A stretch of 64,000 bases of DNA from Mycoplasmataceae bacterium (GCA_031290395.1 JAITNN010000014.1:1-64000); one strand, 5' to 3'. Positions 1 to 8,226 are shown, counted from the first letter of the stretch. Notes: generated by a model not told the origin, from the letters alone. Translations and numbers: made by a program.

Positions 1-57
1 CGACAACTGTCCAATTTGGCACTTTATCGCCAATTATGTATGTTTATTATCTAGGGG

Positions 58-111
58 TATAATGTGGATAAAATACCGAAAATGCATAACGGAAATACCG
101 AATTTGCATAA
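58..111 (+). promoter_or_regulatory. candidate promoter with paired repeat upstream of the ATPase gene
   Basis: A TATAAT box lies at 58-63. Two 19-bp direct repeats follow at 71-89 and 93-111 and differ at two positions (core AAATACCGAA then TGCATAA). Repeats just downstream of a -10 box are a usual place for a repressor to bind. No clear -35 box was seen. The rest of 1-179 shows no gene. Confidence 0.35.
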
Positions 112-179
112 ATAAAATATGTTCAATAAGTCTATTTATTTAACAACTCCTAATTTTTTCTATTTTAGCAATTTTTAGG

Positions 180-1403
180 ATGTATAATGATTGCATGGAA
201 ATAATAAGAAAAGAATATTTAGATAAGTTAGAAGATTTAAAAGATAAACATTTTATAAAGGTTTTAACAGGGATACGAAGATCGGGAAAATCTACTATTC
301 TTTGCCAATTTCAAGAATTGTTGAAAAATAAATACAAAGTAAGTCAAAAACAAATTCAGTATTTTGATTTCAATAACAAATTGTTAACAGAAATAACCTG
401 AAAAGATTTAACTAATGATATTTTAAGTAAATCTTCTAACAGCATAACAAACTATATTTTTTTAGATGAAATACAAGAAATCAAAGAATTTGAAAAAGTC
501 GTTATTACATTATTTGAATACAAAAAAATTAAATTCGATGTGTATATTACTGGTTCAAATTCTCAAATGTTCTCTACTAAATTAGCAACACTATTTACGG
601 GGAGAAACGCTCCAATCCATGTACTGCCAATTTCATTTGATGTTATTTTTAAAAATTTACATAAAGAAAAAAATAAAAATAATGCATTTAATGAGTATCT
701 TGCTTATGGAGGATTGGGAATAATTGTTCCTAACTTTACTAATAAAGTTTTGTTAAAAGAAACTTTGTCGTGAGTATTGAGTGATACTATAAATAAAGAT
801 GTAAAAGCTAGACATAAAATTAAAAAATCGGAAAGCCTTGATAAGCTAACAAAATTTGTCTTTTCAAACATCGGACATATTATTTCTGCAAATAAAATTG
901 AGAAATATTTAAAATCATCAAAAGAAACAAAACTAACAGGCAAGACGATTATTAAACAACTTGAATGACTTTGTGAGGCATTAGTGTTGTTTAAAGTTAA
1001 ATATTATGATATTAAAGGCAAATCTATTTTAAAAACAAAAGCCAAATATTATGCTGGTGATCTTGGAATTCTTAGTTCTACTACTTCATATGATGTTAAT
1101 AAAGAAATAGGGTTCCGTTTAGAAAACTTAGTTTATTTAGAATTACTAAATAGAGACTATAAAGTTTATACATACGCTGATAAATATGATAGAGAAATAG
1201 ATTTTGTTTGCGAGAAAAATAATAAAATTTCATATTGACAAGTAACTAGAACTTTGAGCGACAAAAACTTAGAAAGAGAAACTAATAGCCTATTATCTGT
1301 TAAAGATAATTATCCAAAAACCATTATCACATTAGAAGATGATTCTAAACATACAAACAATGGTATTGATGTATTCAACATTGTTGATTGATTGCTAGAA
1401 TAA
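180..1403 (+). CDS. AAA ATPase, DUF4143-type
   Basis: This is an ATP-binding protein of the archaeal/bacterial AAA family with a C-terminal DUF4143-like domain; the cellular role of this family is poorly known. The Walker A motif GIRRSGKST is near residue 31, Walker B (IFLDEIQEI) near residue 96 and the sensor-like YITGSNS motif near residue 122. The C-terminus has the restriction-nuclease-like segment with DREIDFVCEK. Six in-frame TGA codons are read as Trp, so the reading frame is intact at about 407 residues. An in-frame ATG at 195 gives the start MEIIRK, which fits the family better; an AGGA at 177-180 is only a weak ribosome site for it. A second family member lies at 53936-55201. Confidence 0.8.
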
Positions 1404-1423
1404 GATGCAAAATTTCAGAATTA

Positions 1424-1857
1424 ACCATTAATTAAGAATCTTTTTGGTTTCATCATATATAGCAAAAGTAGGTCGTTGGTCAATAGTCATTCAATTTGGA
1501 TTAACAAACATGTTGCTGGATTTTAAGATTTTGCCTCACATAAATGCAGAAGCAATCTCACAAGCGTCGAAATTTCTTCGGCTAGACAAAATATAGTGCT
1601 GTTGTACAACACGTGGAGCATTGCCCAAGACCATAGCAATAGTATCTAAATCAATTCCTCCTTCATACATGATGGTAGCTAACGTTCTACGACAAACATG
1701 AGTAGTTAAACGAAAGGGTAGATGAGATCATTTGTTAAACGTGCGAAAATCATAGTCAATGGTAGTGCAACGATTTTTAAGACAGATTTTGAAAAATTCA
1801 AAGCTTTCTTTAGGAATAAATACTTCACGGTTCTTTTTAGTCTTTTCGGTGTTGATA
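1424..1857 (-). pseudogene. truncated second copy of the tyrosine recombinase (C-terminal part)
   Basis: The segment matches the 3' half of the recombinase gene at 4483-5442 at high nucleotide identity, from ATTAATTAAGAA up to the TTGATAA before which the copies diverge. It still encodes the HxxR box (HVCRRT) and the QQHYI box with the catalytic Tyr, but lacks the N-terminal core-binding domain, the first catalytic Arg and a start codon. The extreme C-terminus differs from the full copy. The two copies are in the same orientation and flank the segment 1.86-4.48 kb, which could be a duplication or insertion scar. Confidence 0.8.
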
Positions 1858-1887
1858 AAATTAATTGTAAATTATGAGTTTAATTGT

Positions 1888-2814
1888 TTATTTAGTTTTA
1901 AATGATTTGATAAAAGGAGCGATTATTTGCTTATATGACAATATGCGTTTGATGATTTCGTTAAATGTTGATTCGTTATTTTCTATATTTAGAGATGATG
2001 CTTGTAAAACGGAATATAACCTACAAGCTTTTGAATTTTCTGGTTGGTTTCAATCAATTTCAAAACCAACCTTACTATTTATTTTGTCTTTGTAGCTAGA
2101 TAAATATTCAAAGAAATTTTTATTTTTACAGTCTAAATTAACCTTTATAGATTCATCATCATATGTCACAACAGTAATTTTGCATAGAGTTGTGTTCATT
2201 CTGATAGTTATATATTTTGAATAAAGCAATGGTTTTGCTTTAATATTGTTGTTCGATAGGATCCCTTCAAAATATTTTCAAAATATTTCTAGTTTTTTTC
2301 GATAGGGTGTAGATGGTCGGTTGCTTAAAGATTTTATGTTTCGATCAAAATAATTTGGTTCTTCTATTATTTCAAAATCTAAGGCAATTGGAGAATTTTC
2401 TATTTTTCTTAAACGAAGTTTAAGCAATCAAAAAGATAGTGAATCATCTGTAAATTTATTCAATCATTGAATTGCCGAAATATGATCTTCGCTGACATCT
2501 CCTCCGACTATCCAAATTGCCTTTTTAGCATTTTTGCCACTCATGTAAGTGATTAATTTTCCTAAATGATCGTGATTTGATTTTCCAAATTGATTTTCAA
2601 TAATTACAATGTCATCATTATCATCTCGGCAAACAATATCACAAATTTTGTCCACTAATCTTTCTTCAGGTTTTGGATCAGTCAGAGTAACATCAATTGT
2701 GTTGCTTAATTTTTCTAAATTATCATCTTCACACAATCATTGAGTAAATTCGGTCTCTTTTTGTCAACCGTGTTCTTTGATATCAACATCATGTATTTCT
2801 TTAAATTTTTTCAT
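1888..2814 (-). CDS. DUF4268-type protein, PD-(D/E)XK-like nuclease fold
   Basis: The product is about 308 residues. The N-terminal half matches the pattern of DUF4268 proteins: FTQWL near residue 28, a region with DIV and IIENQ (nuclease-like acidic and ENQ residues) near residues 65-80, then DHLGKLITY and IWIVGGDVSEDHISAIQWL. The family is predicted to be a restriction-endonuclease-like fold and is common in accessory DNA; its substrate is unknown. The start MKKFKEI was chosen because it aligns with family starts. The same frame stays open upstream without an ATG through an unusually GC-rich stretch (2820-2900). It sits between the two recombinase copies, which suggests mobile cargo. Confidence 0.7.
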
Positions 2815-3172
2815 AATTTGGTCGATCGTGCCGGAGTTTTCCCCGATTACCACGTTCGTTTTGGTGGGTTTGCGAGGAGTCGGAAACCTTACAGCAACAA
2901 TTATACAAGAATATAGACATTTCTATATTTGGAAAACAACCCCGACACTCTTCTTAAACCAACCGAAGAGTTGCTTGAAGTGATGACAAGCAGAAAGGCA
3001 AGGCATCCTCTAAAAACGAGTTAGCGTAATTAACTAATTTGGTCTAATTTGGTTTTAAAGAGTAATGAAACAAAAAAGTGAGATTTTCATCCCACTCTCT
3101 TTTGTAATTGCTTCTTAAACCAAACCGAAGATTTATATTATAGCATATTTTAATTTTACGCGACTTGAAATT
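2815..3172. other. gene-poor spacer with a GC-rich patch and two similar hairpins
   Basis: I see no convincing gene here. Positions 2820-2900 are clearly richer in G+C than the surroundings. Two short hairpins share the motif CTTCTTAAACC(A)AACCGAAG at 2948-2970 (stem CTCTTC/GAAGAG) and 3111-3130 (stem CTTC/GAAG). On the minus strand a TATAAT box near 3140 could drive transcription through both hairpins towards the DUF4268 gene. Confidence 0.4.
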
Positions 3173-3500
3173 TTAGAGAAAGCCTGGCGGAATAATGCTC
3201 CGACGATATGAAACGGCGTTTTGCGAATCAACCATAGCCAAATAAAACCAGATAGGAGGTTGATCGGTGTCCTGACATTGACATATACTTTTACAAAGTT
3301 TCATACTGGGTCAATCTAAATAGAAAAAGTATTTAGAGGCTAACAATTTAATATCTTTTGCTGGTAATGGATGATGTAATCATTCTATCTTCTTAGTAAG
3401 TTGTTGCAGAAATTCAAGCTGTTAAATTTGAAAAAAGTCGTTAGAAATAACACATAGTTTTTGTATTTTTGATTAATGAAATAGAGTATTTTGCGAAGTA
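3173..3500 (-). pseudogene. decayed coding remnant, family unknown
   Basis: On the minus strand two overlapping frames join by one frameshift near 3420 into about 105 residues rich in aromatic and basic residues (fragments YKNYVLFLTTFF, KKIEWLHHPL, KYFFYLDWPSMK, PPIWFYLAMVDSQNAVSYRR), ending with TAA at 3173. The low-complexity-free composition looks like real protein, but no start was found. I do not recognise the family; it is probably the C-terminal remnant of a lost gene. Confidence 0.35.
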
Positions 3501-3607
3501 AATTTAAGAAAGAACCAAAGAATATATATTAAAGACATTTTATACTTTTATGCTTATCTATCTACTTCTAACTATTACATACATACAAGCGATTTGACGA
3601 AGAAAAA

Positions 3608-3730
3608 ATGAAAGAGAAAGGAATTAATCGAAATGATGAAAAATTTGCGAAATTGAGCGTGTATGTGATTTATAGAGAGTTAATTAGCTTATCAAATCTT
3701 CCTACATTGATTTCATGCCCATGTCAGTAG
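3608..3730 (+). CDS. possible small protein or gene fragment (40 residues)
   Basis: A short open frame begins MKEKGINRNDEKFAK and ends at a TAG. It is basic, partly helical in composition, and open for a further 10 codons upstream of the ATG. There is no ribosome site. It may be a real small gene or a fragment of one. The stretch 3731-3841 shows nothing else. Confidence 0.2.
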   Translation: MKEKGINRNDEKFAKLSVYVIYRELISLSNLPTLISCPCQ

Positions 3731-3841
3731 AGCATAAGTTCTTTACCTATTCACGCATACCGATGCTCGGTTCTGAGGGATTTGCAATTAAACATTCCCT
3801 TAATTAAATAACAAAGAAATGCTTAAGCGTCAGAGAAATAA

Positions 3842-4408
3842 TTAAGGTATGTATTTATCCCAATCATAAGATATGCTAAAATTTGCCATCTTATATTCTA
3901 AATTTTGGTTAAAAACAATAGAAAAATCTATGAAATCTGAACTTAGTACTAAATTAATAAAATTCTTAATTTTTTGATCAACTGTAAGTATAAAAGTTTT
4001 ACAATCATCACTCAAACCAATGCATTGATCAGTCATAACTCAACTAGAAGTATAAACATCTTTATTTTCGTGTTGGGCATCTGTATAAAAACCAAACTCA
4101 AAATTTACTAAAGGATCAAATCCTAAATTGGCAATAGGTTTGGTAGGCTTTTCTGATGGATTATCAAAAACAAAAGTAAAAGTATTTAAGGTGATTGCCA
4201 AAGCAGGCGGAAGATTGGCTACAACTAAAGGAATGGAATAATCATTATTTATTTTTTTAACCAACTGTATATTGTCTCCAGTAGCTGGATTTTCGGTGGC
4301 ACTTAGTACTGTCTTTACTGTAAAATATGTTCCACATGAAGTTAGAACACTAACAGTTGATGTGCATAATGCTGCAAAGGTTATTGGAAACAATATTTTT
4401 TTATTCAT
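3842..4408 (-). CDS. small predicted lipoprotein
   Basis: About 188 residues. The N-terminus MNKKILFPITFAALC...VLTSC is a lipoprotein signal peptide with Cys in the lipobox, so the mature protein should be anchored on the outer face of the cell membrane. The start at 4408 is preferred over an upstream in-frame TTG because GAAAG lies just upstream of the ATG. No domain is recognised. It lies between the recombinase and the DUF4268 gene, inside the mobile region, so it may be a cargo surface antigen. Confidence 0.7.
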
Positions 4409-4482
4409 ATTTTCTTTCAACGATTAATATATTAGATTATAGCCCTCTCTGATAATTTAGTCAGAAGGTTCTATCTTAAACA

Positions 4483-5442
4483 TTAATTAAGAAGTTTGTT
4501 TTGTTGAGGCGTTGGAATGACATCACTTTGATTAACGGACATTCAATTTGGATTAACAAACATGTTGCTGGATTTTAAGATTTTACCTCGCATAAATGCA
4601 GAAGCAATCTCACAAGCGTCGAAATTTCTTCGACTAGATAAAATATAGTGCTGTTGTACGACACGTGGAGTATTCCCCAAGACCATAGCAATAGTATCTA
4701 AATCAATTCCTCCTTCGTGCATGATGGTAGCTAACGTTCTGCGACAAACATGAGGAGTTAAACGAAAAGGTAGATGAGATCATTTGTTAAACATACGAAA
4801 ATCATAGCCAATGGTAGTGTAACGATTTTTAGGACAGGCTTTGAAGAATTCAAAGCTTTCCTTTGGAATAAACACTTCACGGTTCTTTTTAGTCTTTTCG
4901 GTATTGATAACGATTTCGTAGAAAACTGAATTAGAAAAGTTTGATTTAATTTCGCGCTTAATTGATTGTTTAGTAAAGTCAATAGCGGTGAATTCGCCAA
5001 GTCGCATACCAGTAGAAACGAGAATATTAAAAGTATGAAGAAGTTTCATGCGGCTAAACTTAGTGATTCTACGGATGGCATTGTTGTTTTTTATTTCATC
5101 AGCATTTTGAATGTAGTCATTTAATCAAAAATAAATGTTTTGAATTTGATGAATATCTAGGCGAGTAGTGAATTTTGAAATAGCAGCTGTTCTTTGGTGA
5201 AGAAATTTACGGTTGAAGTTAATACCATAGAATTGATCGAAAGATCAGCGAAATACAGATACGACACCATGAGCAGTATTGCTATTAATGATTTTGTCAA
5301 TAACATTATTGGCGCAAGCAATATCGGTATCATAATTACCTGTAAAAGCGTTCTTGTAATGCCTAATAGTGTATCAATAGTGCAAACCACTACGCTTTTT
5401 GGCGAGTTTTAAAAGTTCATTAAAAGAAATAATGTTTTTCAT
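4483..5442 (-). CDS. tyrosine recombinase / integrase
   Basis: A 319-residue site-specific recombinase of the phage-integrase (XerC/D-like) family, which cuts and rejoins DNA through a phosphotyrosine. The first catalytic Arg lies in TGMRLGE near residue 146, the HxxR box in HVCRRTLAT near residue 230, and the nucleophile Tyr in QQHYI near residue 266. The N-terminal half (residues 1-130) fits a SAM-like core-binding domain. Four TGA-Trp codons are read through. It is the best candidate enzyme for integration and excision of the conjugative element that continues to 23 kb. A 3' copy lies at 1424-1857. Confidence 0.9.
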
Positions 5443-5522
5443 AGTTTAAGTATATATGTGAGTATTTATAAAAAGTATTTGGTAAAAATTACAAAGTAAG
5501 AAAAGTTAATAAAAGGGATAAG

Positions 5523-5867
5523 TTAATGTGAATTTGCTTTATTAGTATCTTTTAATGATCTGTTAAATTGTTGTACAGCCTCTGACATATTGTTACTAAA
5601 TAAAAATTTAATAAGGTACCTATACACTTGTATTGCAAGCCGTTGATTTTTCTTTTTCATTTGTTTTCCGTTAAAAACATAACTTTCATGATTGGAAAAA
5701 CGTACTTTTTTATCATTAATTGTTAGATATGCTGAAGTTGAACTTTTGGAAAATTGTAGTTTTGCTTTATAACCTTGTTTATTTAAGAATTCCAATATTA
5801 AAAAAACATAAGTTTTTTGCAAACTATCTTTTTCTTCATAAAATGTTGTTTTTGTATCAAAGGACAT
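5523..5867 (-). CDS. hypothetical protein, element-borne
   Basis: 114 residues, basic and alpha-helical in character, no signal peptide or membrane segment, no recognised domain. The first 60 residues contain a strand-rich stretch (SAYLTINDKKVRF) and the last 40 a helical stretch. It is the last gene of a short minus-strand run with 5870-6049, 6030-6215 and 6217-6636, with tiny gaps or overlaps, so it is probably co-transcribed with the RHH regulator. Confidence 0.55.
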   Translation of the reverse strand: MSFDTKTTFYEEKDSLQKTYVFLILEFLNKQGYKAKLQFSKSSTSAYLTINDKKVRFSNHESYVFNGKQMKKKNQRLAIQVYRYLIKFLFSNNMSEAVQQFNRSLKDTNKANSH

Positions 5868-5869
5868 AT

Positions 5870-6049
5870 TTAATTTAAATTTTCTTTCCTTGTGAGTTCG
5901 TAAGATTTAGCAACACGTTCCATTCAGTTTATTAGTTCTTGATCAGATTTGACAGATTGGAGCGATTGCATAAAACCAATGACAATGTCATGATAGTCTT
6001 GGGAAAGGATACGAATCTCCTTAGTTGTTTTATTCTGTTGAATTTTCAT
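5870..6049 (-). CDS. small hypothetical protein (59 residues)
   Basis: It begins MKIQQNKTTKEIRILSQD and contains one TGA-Trp. It overlaps the 3' end of the gene at 6030-6215 by about 20 bases in another frame and is separated from the next gene by a few bases, which is typical of a compact operon. Its start lies inside one copy of the 41-bp repeat described at 6048-6088. No domain is recognised. Confidence 0.5.
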
Positions 6050-6215
6050 TGATAACTTTATCGTTATTTTTCACAATACTTGTATTAGTGTGATGTTTTT
6101 TGATTTGTTTTGCGGTAAATTTACCAGTTTTGTAAATGGCTTTGCAGCTTAATTTAGTAACGACATAAGTTGCTTTGACACCAAGTTTAAATGCATCGTA
6201 GATAATGTTAAACAT
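6030..6215 (-). CDS. small hypothetical protein carrying the NTSIVKNNDKVIN tail
   Basis: 61 residues. The first 40 are mostly hydrophobic/basic (FKLGVKATYVVTKLSCKAIYK) and could associate with the membrane. The last 20 contain NTSIVKNNDKVIN, which is also present in the middle of the neighbouring RHH protein because both genes share a 41-bp DNA repeat. An AGGA lies upstream of the ATG inside the end of the preceding gene. Function unknown. Confidence 0.55.
   Translation of the reverse strand: MFNIIYDAFKLGVKATYVVTKLSCKAIYKTGKFTAKQIKKHHTNTSIVKNNDKVINENSTE
6048..6088. repeat. 41-bp repeat, copy 1
   Basis: It is identical to 6430-6470 over 41 bp and ends in CAATACTTGTATTAG. A diverged third copy lies at about 6675-6735 in the promoter region. 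It is translated as NTSIVKNNDKVIN in two different genes. Confidence 0.9.
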
Positions 6216-6216
6216 A

Positions 6217-6636
6217 TTATTCGTTTGTCCTTAATACAAGATCCACGAGACGTTTCATCATAGAGCTAACGGTGGTATTTTGGCGTTTAGCGATAGTTTC
6301 AATTTTCTTGTAGTCAGATACTTTAATACTACAACCGATAGTGCGATATTTTTCGCGGTTAGGACGAGGAACGAAGATTTGTTTAACGGCTTTAGCAAGT
6401 TCAGGATTAATACATGTATTAATATTTTTATTGATAACTTTATCGTTATTTTTCACAATACTTGTATTAGGTTGAGATTTAAGAATAACATAACGTTCAA
6501 TTTCAATAAAGTCACGTTTGACATTGACTTGGCCAGTTTTACGGTTTTCAATATACTGGACTTTGCCATCACTAAGTTCAGTGAGCTGGCGGCCAGTCAA
6601 TTGTTGGTATTTTTGGATGATTTGTTGTTTGGTCAT
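6217..6636 (-). CDS. ribbon-helix-helix-like DNA-binding protein
   Basis: 139 residues. The C-terminal 45 residues (TIGCSIKVSDYKKIETIAK followed by NTTVSSMMKRLVDLVL) fit a ribbon-helix-helix (MetJ/Arc, CopG-type) fold: one strand and two helices. The N-terminal half is unlike known domains. AGAAGG upstream of the ATG is a good ribosome site. Palindromes AATACATGTATT (6659-6670, in the promoter) and an 18-bp version inside the gene (6406-6423) are natural candidates for its operators, so it probably represses its own operon and may have a partition- or transfer-control role. Confidence 0.65.
   Translation of the reverse strand: MTKQQIIQKYQQLTGRQLTELSDGKVQYIENRKTGQVNVKRDFIEIERYVILKSQPNTSIVKNNDKVINKNINTCINPELAKAVKQIFVPRPNREKYRTIGCSIKVSDYKKIETIAKRQNTTVSSMMKRLVDLVLRTNE
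6406..6423. promoter_or_regulatory. perfect 18-bp palindrome inside the RHH gene
   Basis: ATTAATACATGTATTAAT is a perfect palindrome containing the same 12-bp core as the promoter palindrome at 6659-6670. It directly precedes the second 41-bp repeat. Confidence 0.6.
6430..6470. repeat. 41-bp repeat, copy 2
   Basis: It is identical to 6048-6088 and lies inside the RHH gene in the same orientation, 382 bp away. Recombination between the copies would fuse the RHH gene to the downstream gene in frame with the shared peptide. Confidence 0.9.
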
Positions 6637-6658
6637 ATAACCTTCTAATAACCATTAT

Positions 6659-6735
6659 AATACATGTATTAAGATTTTTAACAATAATTTTATTGTTAAT
6701 TTTCACATTAATTTTAACAATACATTGTATTAAGG
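6659..6735 (-). promoter_or_regulatory. promoter and operator region of the RHH operon
   Basis: On the minus strand a TATAAT box (complement of 6653-6658) lies next to the perfect palindrome AATACATGTATT (6659-6670). A near-palindrome AATACATTGTATT lies at about 6719-6731. The segment repeats, in diverged form, the palindrome-plus-repeat arrangement seen at 6406-6470. The stretch 6736-6890 shows no gene. Confidence 0.5.
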
Positions 6736-6895
6736 CGGCATAAAAACGGAAAAACCGAGAGGTGTTTAATTATTGTTTGCTAATGTTCGATGTGGCGTAG
6801 GCCAAATTTACTGATTAACAATTTTAATAAATCCTTACTCGGAAACGATAAAGTTTTTTAAGAAAATAGTTATTCTACTAAGTGAAAGGGAGTGT

Positions 6896-7104
6896 TCTTA
6901 CTCAGTTTTCAAGTTATTAAGCTTGATGACTGTTTCTAATCGGTTCTCGATTGCCTCAACCCTTTTAACTAATGGGTCAAACTTTGTTTCAACAAAATTT
7001 GTAAATCATTTCGGTGCTGCCATATCATTGATTATAGCATACTCGAAAATGACGCCCACAAGCTTAGGATCTGATGACTTGACGATTTTGTATTGCTTGG
7101 CCAT
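6896..7104 (-). CDS. small coiled-coil protein, W-F motif family
   Basis: About 68 residues starting MAKQYKIVKSSDP. It contains APKWFTNFVETKFDPLVKR followed by a heptad-like IENRLETVIKLNN and ends LKTE. The same plan (PxWF motif then coiled coil with RLxx(I/V)) occurs at 42100-42555, and the WF motif occurs twice at 9385-9684. One TGA-Trp lies in the WF motif. It is immediately downstream of the SSB gene in the same direction. Function unknown; the coiled coil suggests oligomerisation. Confidence 0.65.
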
Positions 7105-7107
7105 AGA

Positions 7108-7386
7108 TTAAAACACCTGCAATCTTTCGCAAATGACTTGAAGAGAGGATTTCTCTTTCTTATCAAACGATAGACGCCCCTTAACCCCGATAATGGCACC
7201 TTGAGTCAATTGCTTGATCTCGGTGTTGAATATCGTCTTATCGACTAAGACAGGGATTAAATCGTACCATTCTTCTTCTGATGTTTCCAAATAAGGTTTT
7301 TCGACCTTAAATGTAACAAGAGCGAATTCTGGTGAGTGATTCAACTGAACGGTTTCAGTAATTCCAATTTGAGCAACAAAGTTCAT
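7108..7386 (-). CDS. single-stranded DNA-binding protein-like (OB fold)
   Basis: 92 residues, shorter than the usual 150-170 of SSB and lacking an acidic tail. The pattern VTFKVEKPYLETSEEEWYDLIPVL, IKQLTQGAIIGVKGRLSF and SLQVICERLQVF fits an OB-fold SSB of mycoplasma or plasmid type. It should coat single-stranded DNA during transfer or replication of the element. It follows the RuvA-like gene by 2 bp and precedes the small coiled-coil gene by 3 bp, so the three form one operon. Confidence 0.65.
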   Translation of the reverse strand: MNFVAQIGITETVQLNHSPEFALVTFKVEKPYLETSEEEWYDLIPVLVDKTIFNTEIKQLTQGAIIGVKGRLSFDKKEKSSLQVICERLQVF

Positions 7387-7388
7387 AA

Positions 7389-7928
7389 TTAACGAACCTC
7401 CGTTCCCATAGCAATGTGCCTAATGGCTTGGCTGATAAGATCAGACAATTCCACATCGTTGCACACGTTGTCTGGATTTAACAAAGTTAAATCAGCAGCA
7501 TACTCGATTTCGCTAGAATTGTAGCCTAAGCTTTTAAGGGCTTTGACTAAATCTGCGCTTTTCGATGCTAAGTCTGGGCTTGATTTCGCTACTTTAGTAA
7601 AACGATACCCATTGCTAATGAAAGCTTCTTTTTCTTCGATTGAAGCAAAACCATAAATGGTTTCATTCAAGAAGTTATTACGAATCTTTCCGATTTTCAA
7701 GACATAAAGTTTTTTGACTTTATTGATCTCGAAGGCGTTGGGATTAGCTACGTGGATAATGTAACCAAGGTAGTTATTTTCAAACACAATGCTGGTTTGA
7801 AGAACTGACACAACTTTACCGACAATGTAGTTTAAACATCCGTATTCACATTTCAAAGAACTATCGCTGCTTCCGTCCATTTTGTCATAGGTTTGGTTTC
7901 CTGTTGTTTGCTGATTTCTTTCAGTCAT
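7389..7928 (-). CDS. RuvA-like protein lacking the helix-hairpin-helix domain
   Basis: 179 residues. Residues about 32-100 match the RuvA domain I OB fold (YIVGKVVSVL, GYIIHV, then TIYGFASIEEKEAF, the conserved YGF..xxEkxxF signature). Residues about 125-145 resemble RuvA domain III (DLVKALKSLGYNSSEI). The middle tetramer/junction domain with its HhH motifs is missing. RuvA normally binds Holliday junctions with RuvB; without HhH this copy may bind single strands or RuvB, or regulate recombination of the element. It is co-transcribed with the SSB gene. Confidence is good for homology and low for function. Confidence 0.6.
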   Translation of the reverse strand: MTERNQQTTGNQTYDKMDGSSDSSLKCEYGCLNYIVGKVVSVLQTSIVFENNYLGYIIHVANPNAFEINKVKKLYVLKIGKIRNNFLNETIYGFASIEEKEAFISNGYRFTKVAKSSPDLASKSADLVKALKSLGYNSSEIEYAADLTLLNPDNVCNDVELSDLISQAIRHIAMGTEVR

Positions 7929-8045
7929 AATATCTCTAAGTGTTTTATAGTGGGTTCGAGAAGAGCCACTGACTTAACAATGTCGTCGTCTATCCACTAT
8001 GACTTTCTTCCTTAGCTTTACACTGGAAGTCCTCGGTCAAACTAA

Positions 8046-8096
8046 CAAAAAAACCATGCCTACGCAAGGTTCGTTAGATCTGTTAGCTTTGTCCGC
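8046..8096 (-). ncRNA. predicted short RNA, leftward, with terminator
   Basis: A promoter (TTGTAA at 8127-8132, TATACT at 8103-8108, 18-bp spacer, minus strand) predicts a start near 8096. A hairpin at 8054-8070 (ACCTTGC/GCATGGT, one mismatch, loop GTAG) runs into seven T residues, an intrinsic terminator about 50 nt downstream. The RNA would contain the complement of the 20-nt repeat 8073-8092. Read-through would enter the RuvA-like/SSB operon, so it may also act as a leader attenuator. Confidence 0.45.
8073..8092 (+). repeat. 20-bp direct repeat, copy 1
   Basis: Identical to 8161-8180 (GTTAGATCTGTTAGCTTTGT). It lies in the first 25 nt of the predicted leftward transcript. Confidence 0.9.
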
Positions 8097-8102
8097 ATCA
8101 TT

Positions 8103-8132
8103 AGTATAACTAATTTTTAAAAATTGTTACAA
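8103..8132 (-). promoter_or_regulatory. leftward promoter
   Basis: Minus-strand boxes TTGTAA (8127-8132) and TATACT (8103-8108) with an 18-bp spacer. It would serve the short RNA and/or the RuvA-like operon. Confidence 0.5.
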
Positions 8133-8160
8133 AAACTTAAATTTCGTGTAAGATATTACT

Positions 8161-8226
8161 GTTAGATCTGTTAGCTTTGTTAAAAAGGTAATAAGGAAAG
8201 CGACTAGAGGAATCTGGTCGCTTTTT
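8161..8226 (+). ncRNA. predicted short RNA, rightward, with terminator
   Basis: A -10-like TAAGAT at 8149-8154 (possible -35 TTGTTA at 8124-8129) predicts a start near 8161, exactly at the second copy of the 20-bp repeat. The transcript would end at a 12-bp hairpin (AAAGCGACTAGA at 8197-8208, TCTGGTCGCTTT at 8213-8224, loop GGAA) followed by T residues. Its 5' 20 nt are perfectly complementary to the predicted leftward RNA. No open frame fits in it. Confidence 0.5.
8197..8226 (+). terminator. intrinsic terminator
   Basis: A 12-bp stem with one T-G pair, a GGAA tetraloop (GNRA type) and a TTTTT tail. Confidence 0.75.

Noticed and set aside
2815-3172. Possible tmRNA, RNase P RNA or Cas9 tracrRNA because of hairpins and GC-rich patch
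   Set aside because: None of the conserved core sequences of these RNAs was found, and there is no cas gene or repeat array nearby.
3173-3841. A functional gene in this interval
   Set aside because: Coding-like fragments exist on both strands but are split by frameshifts and stops and have no usable start.
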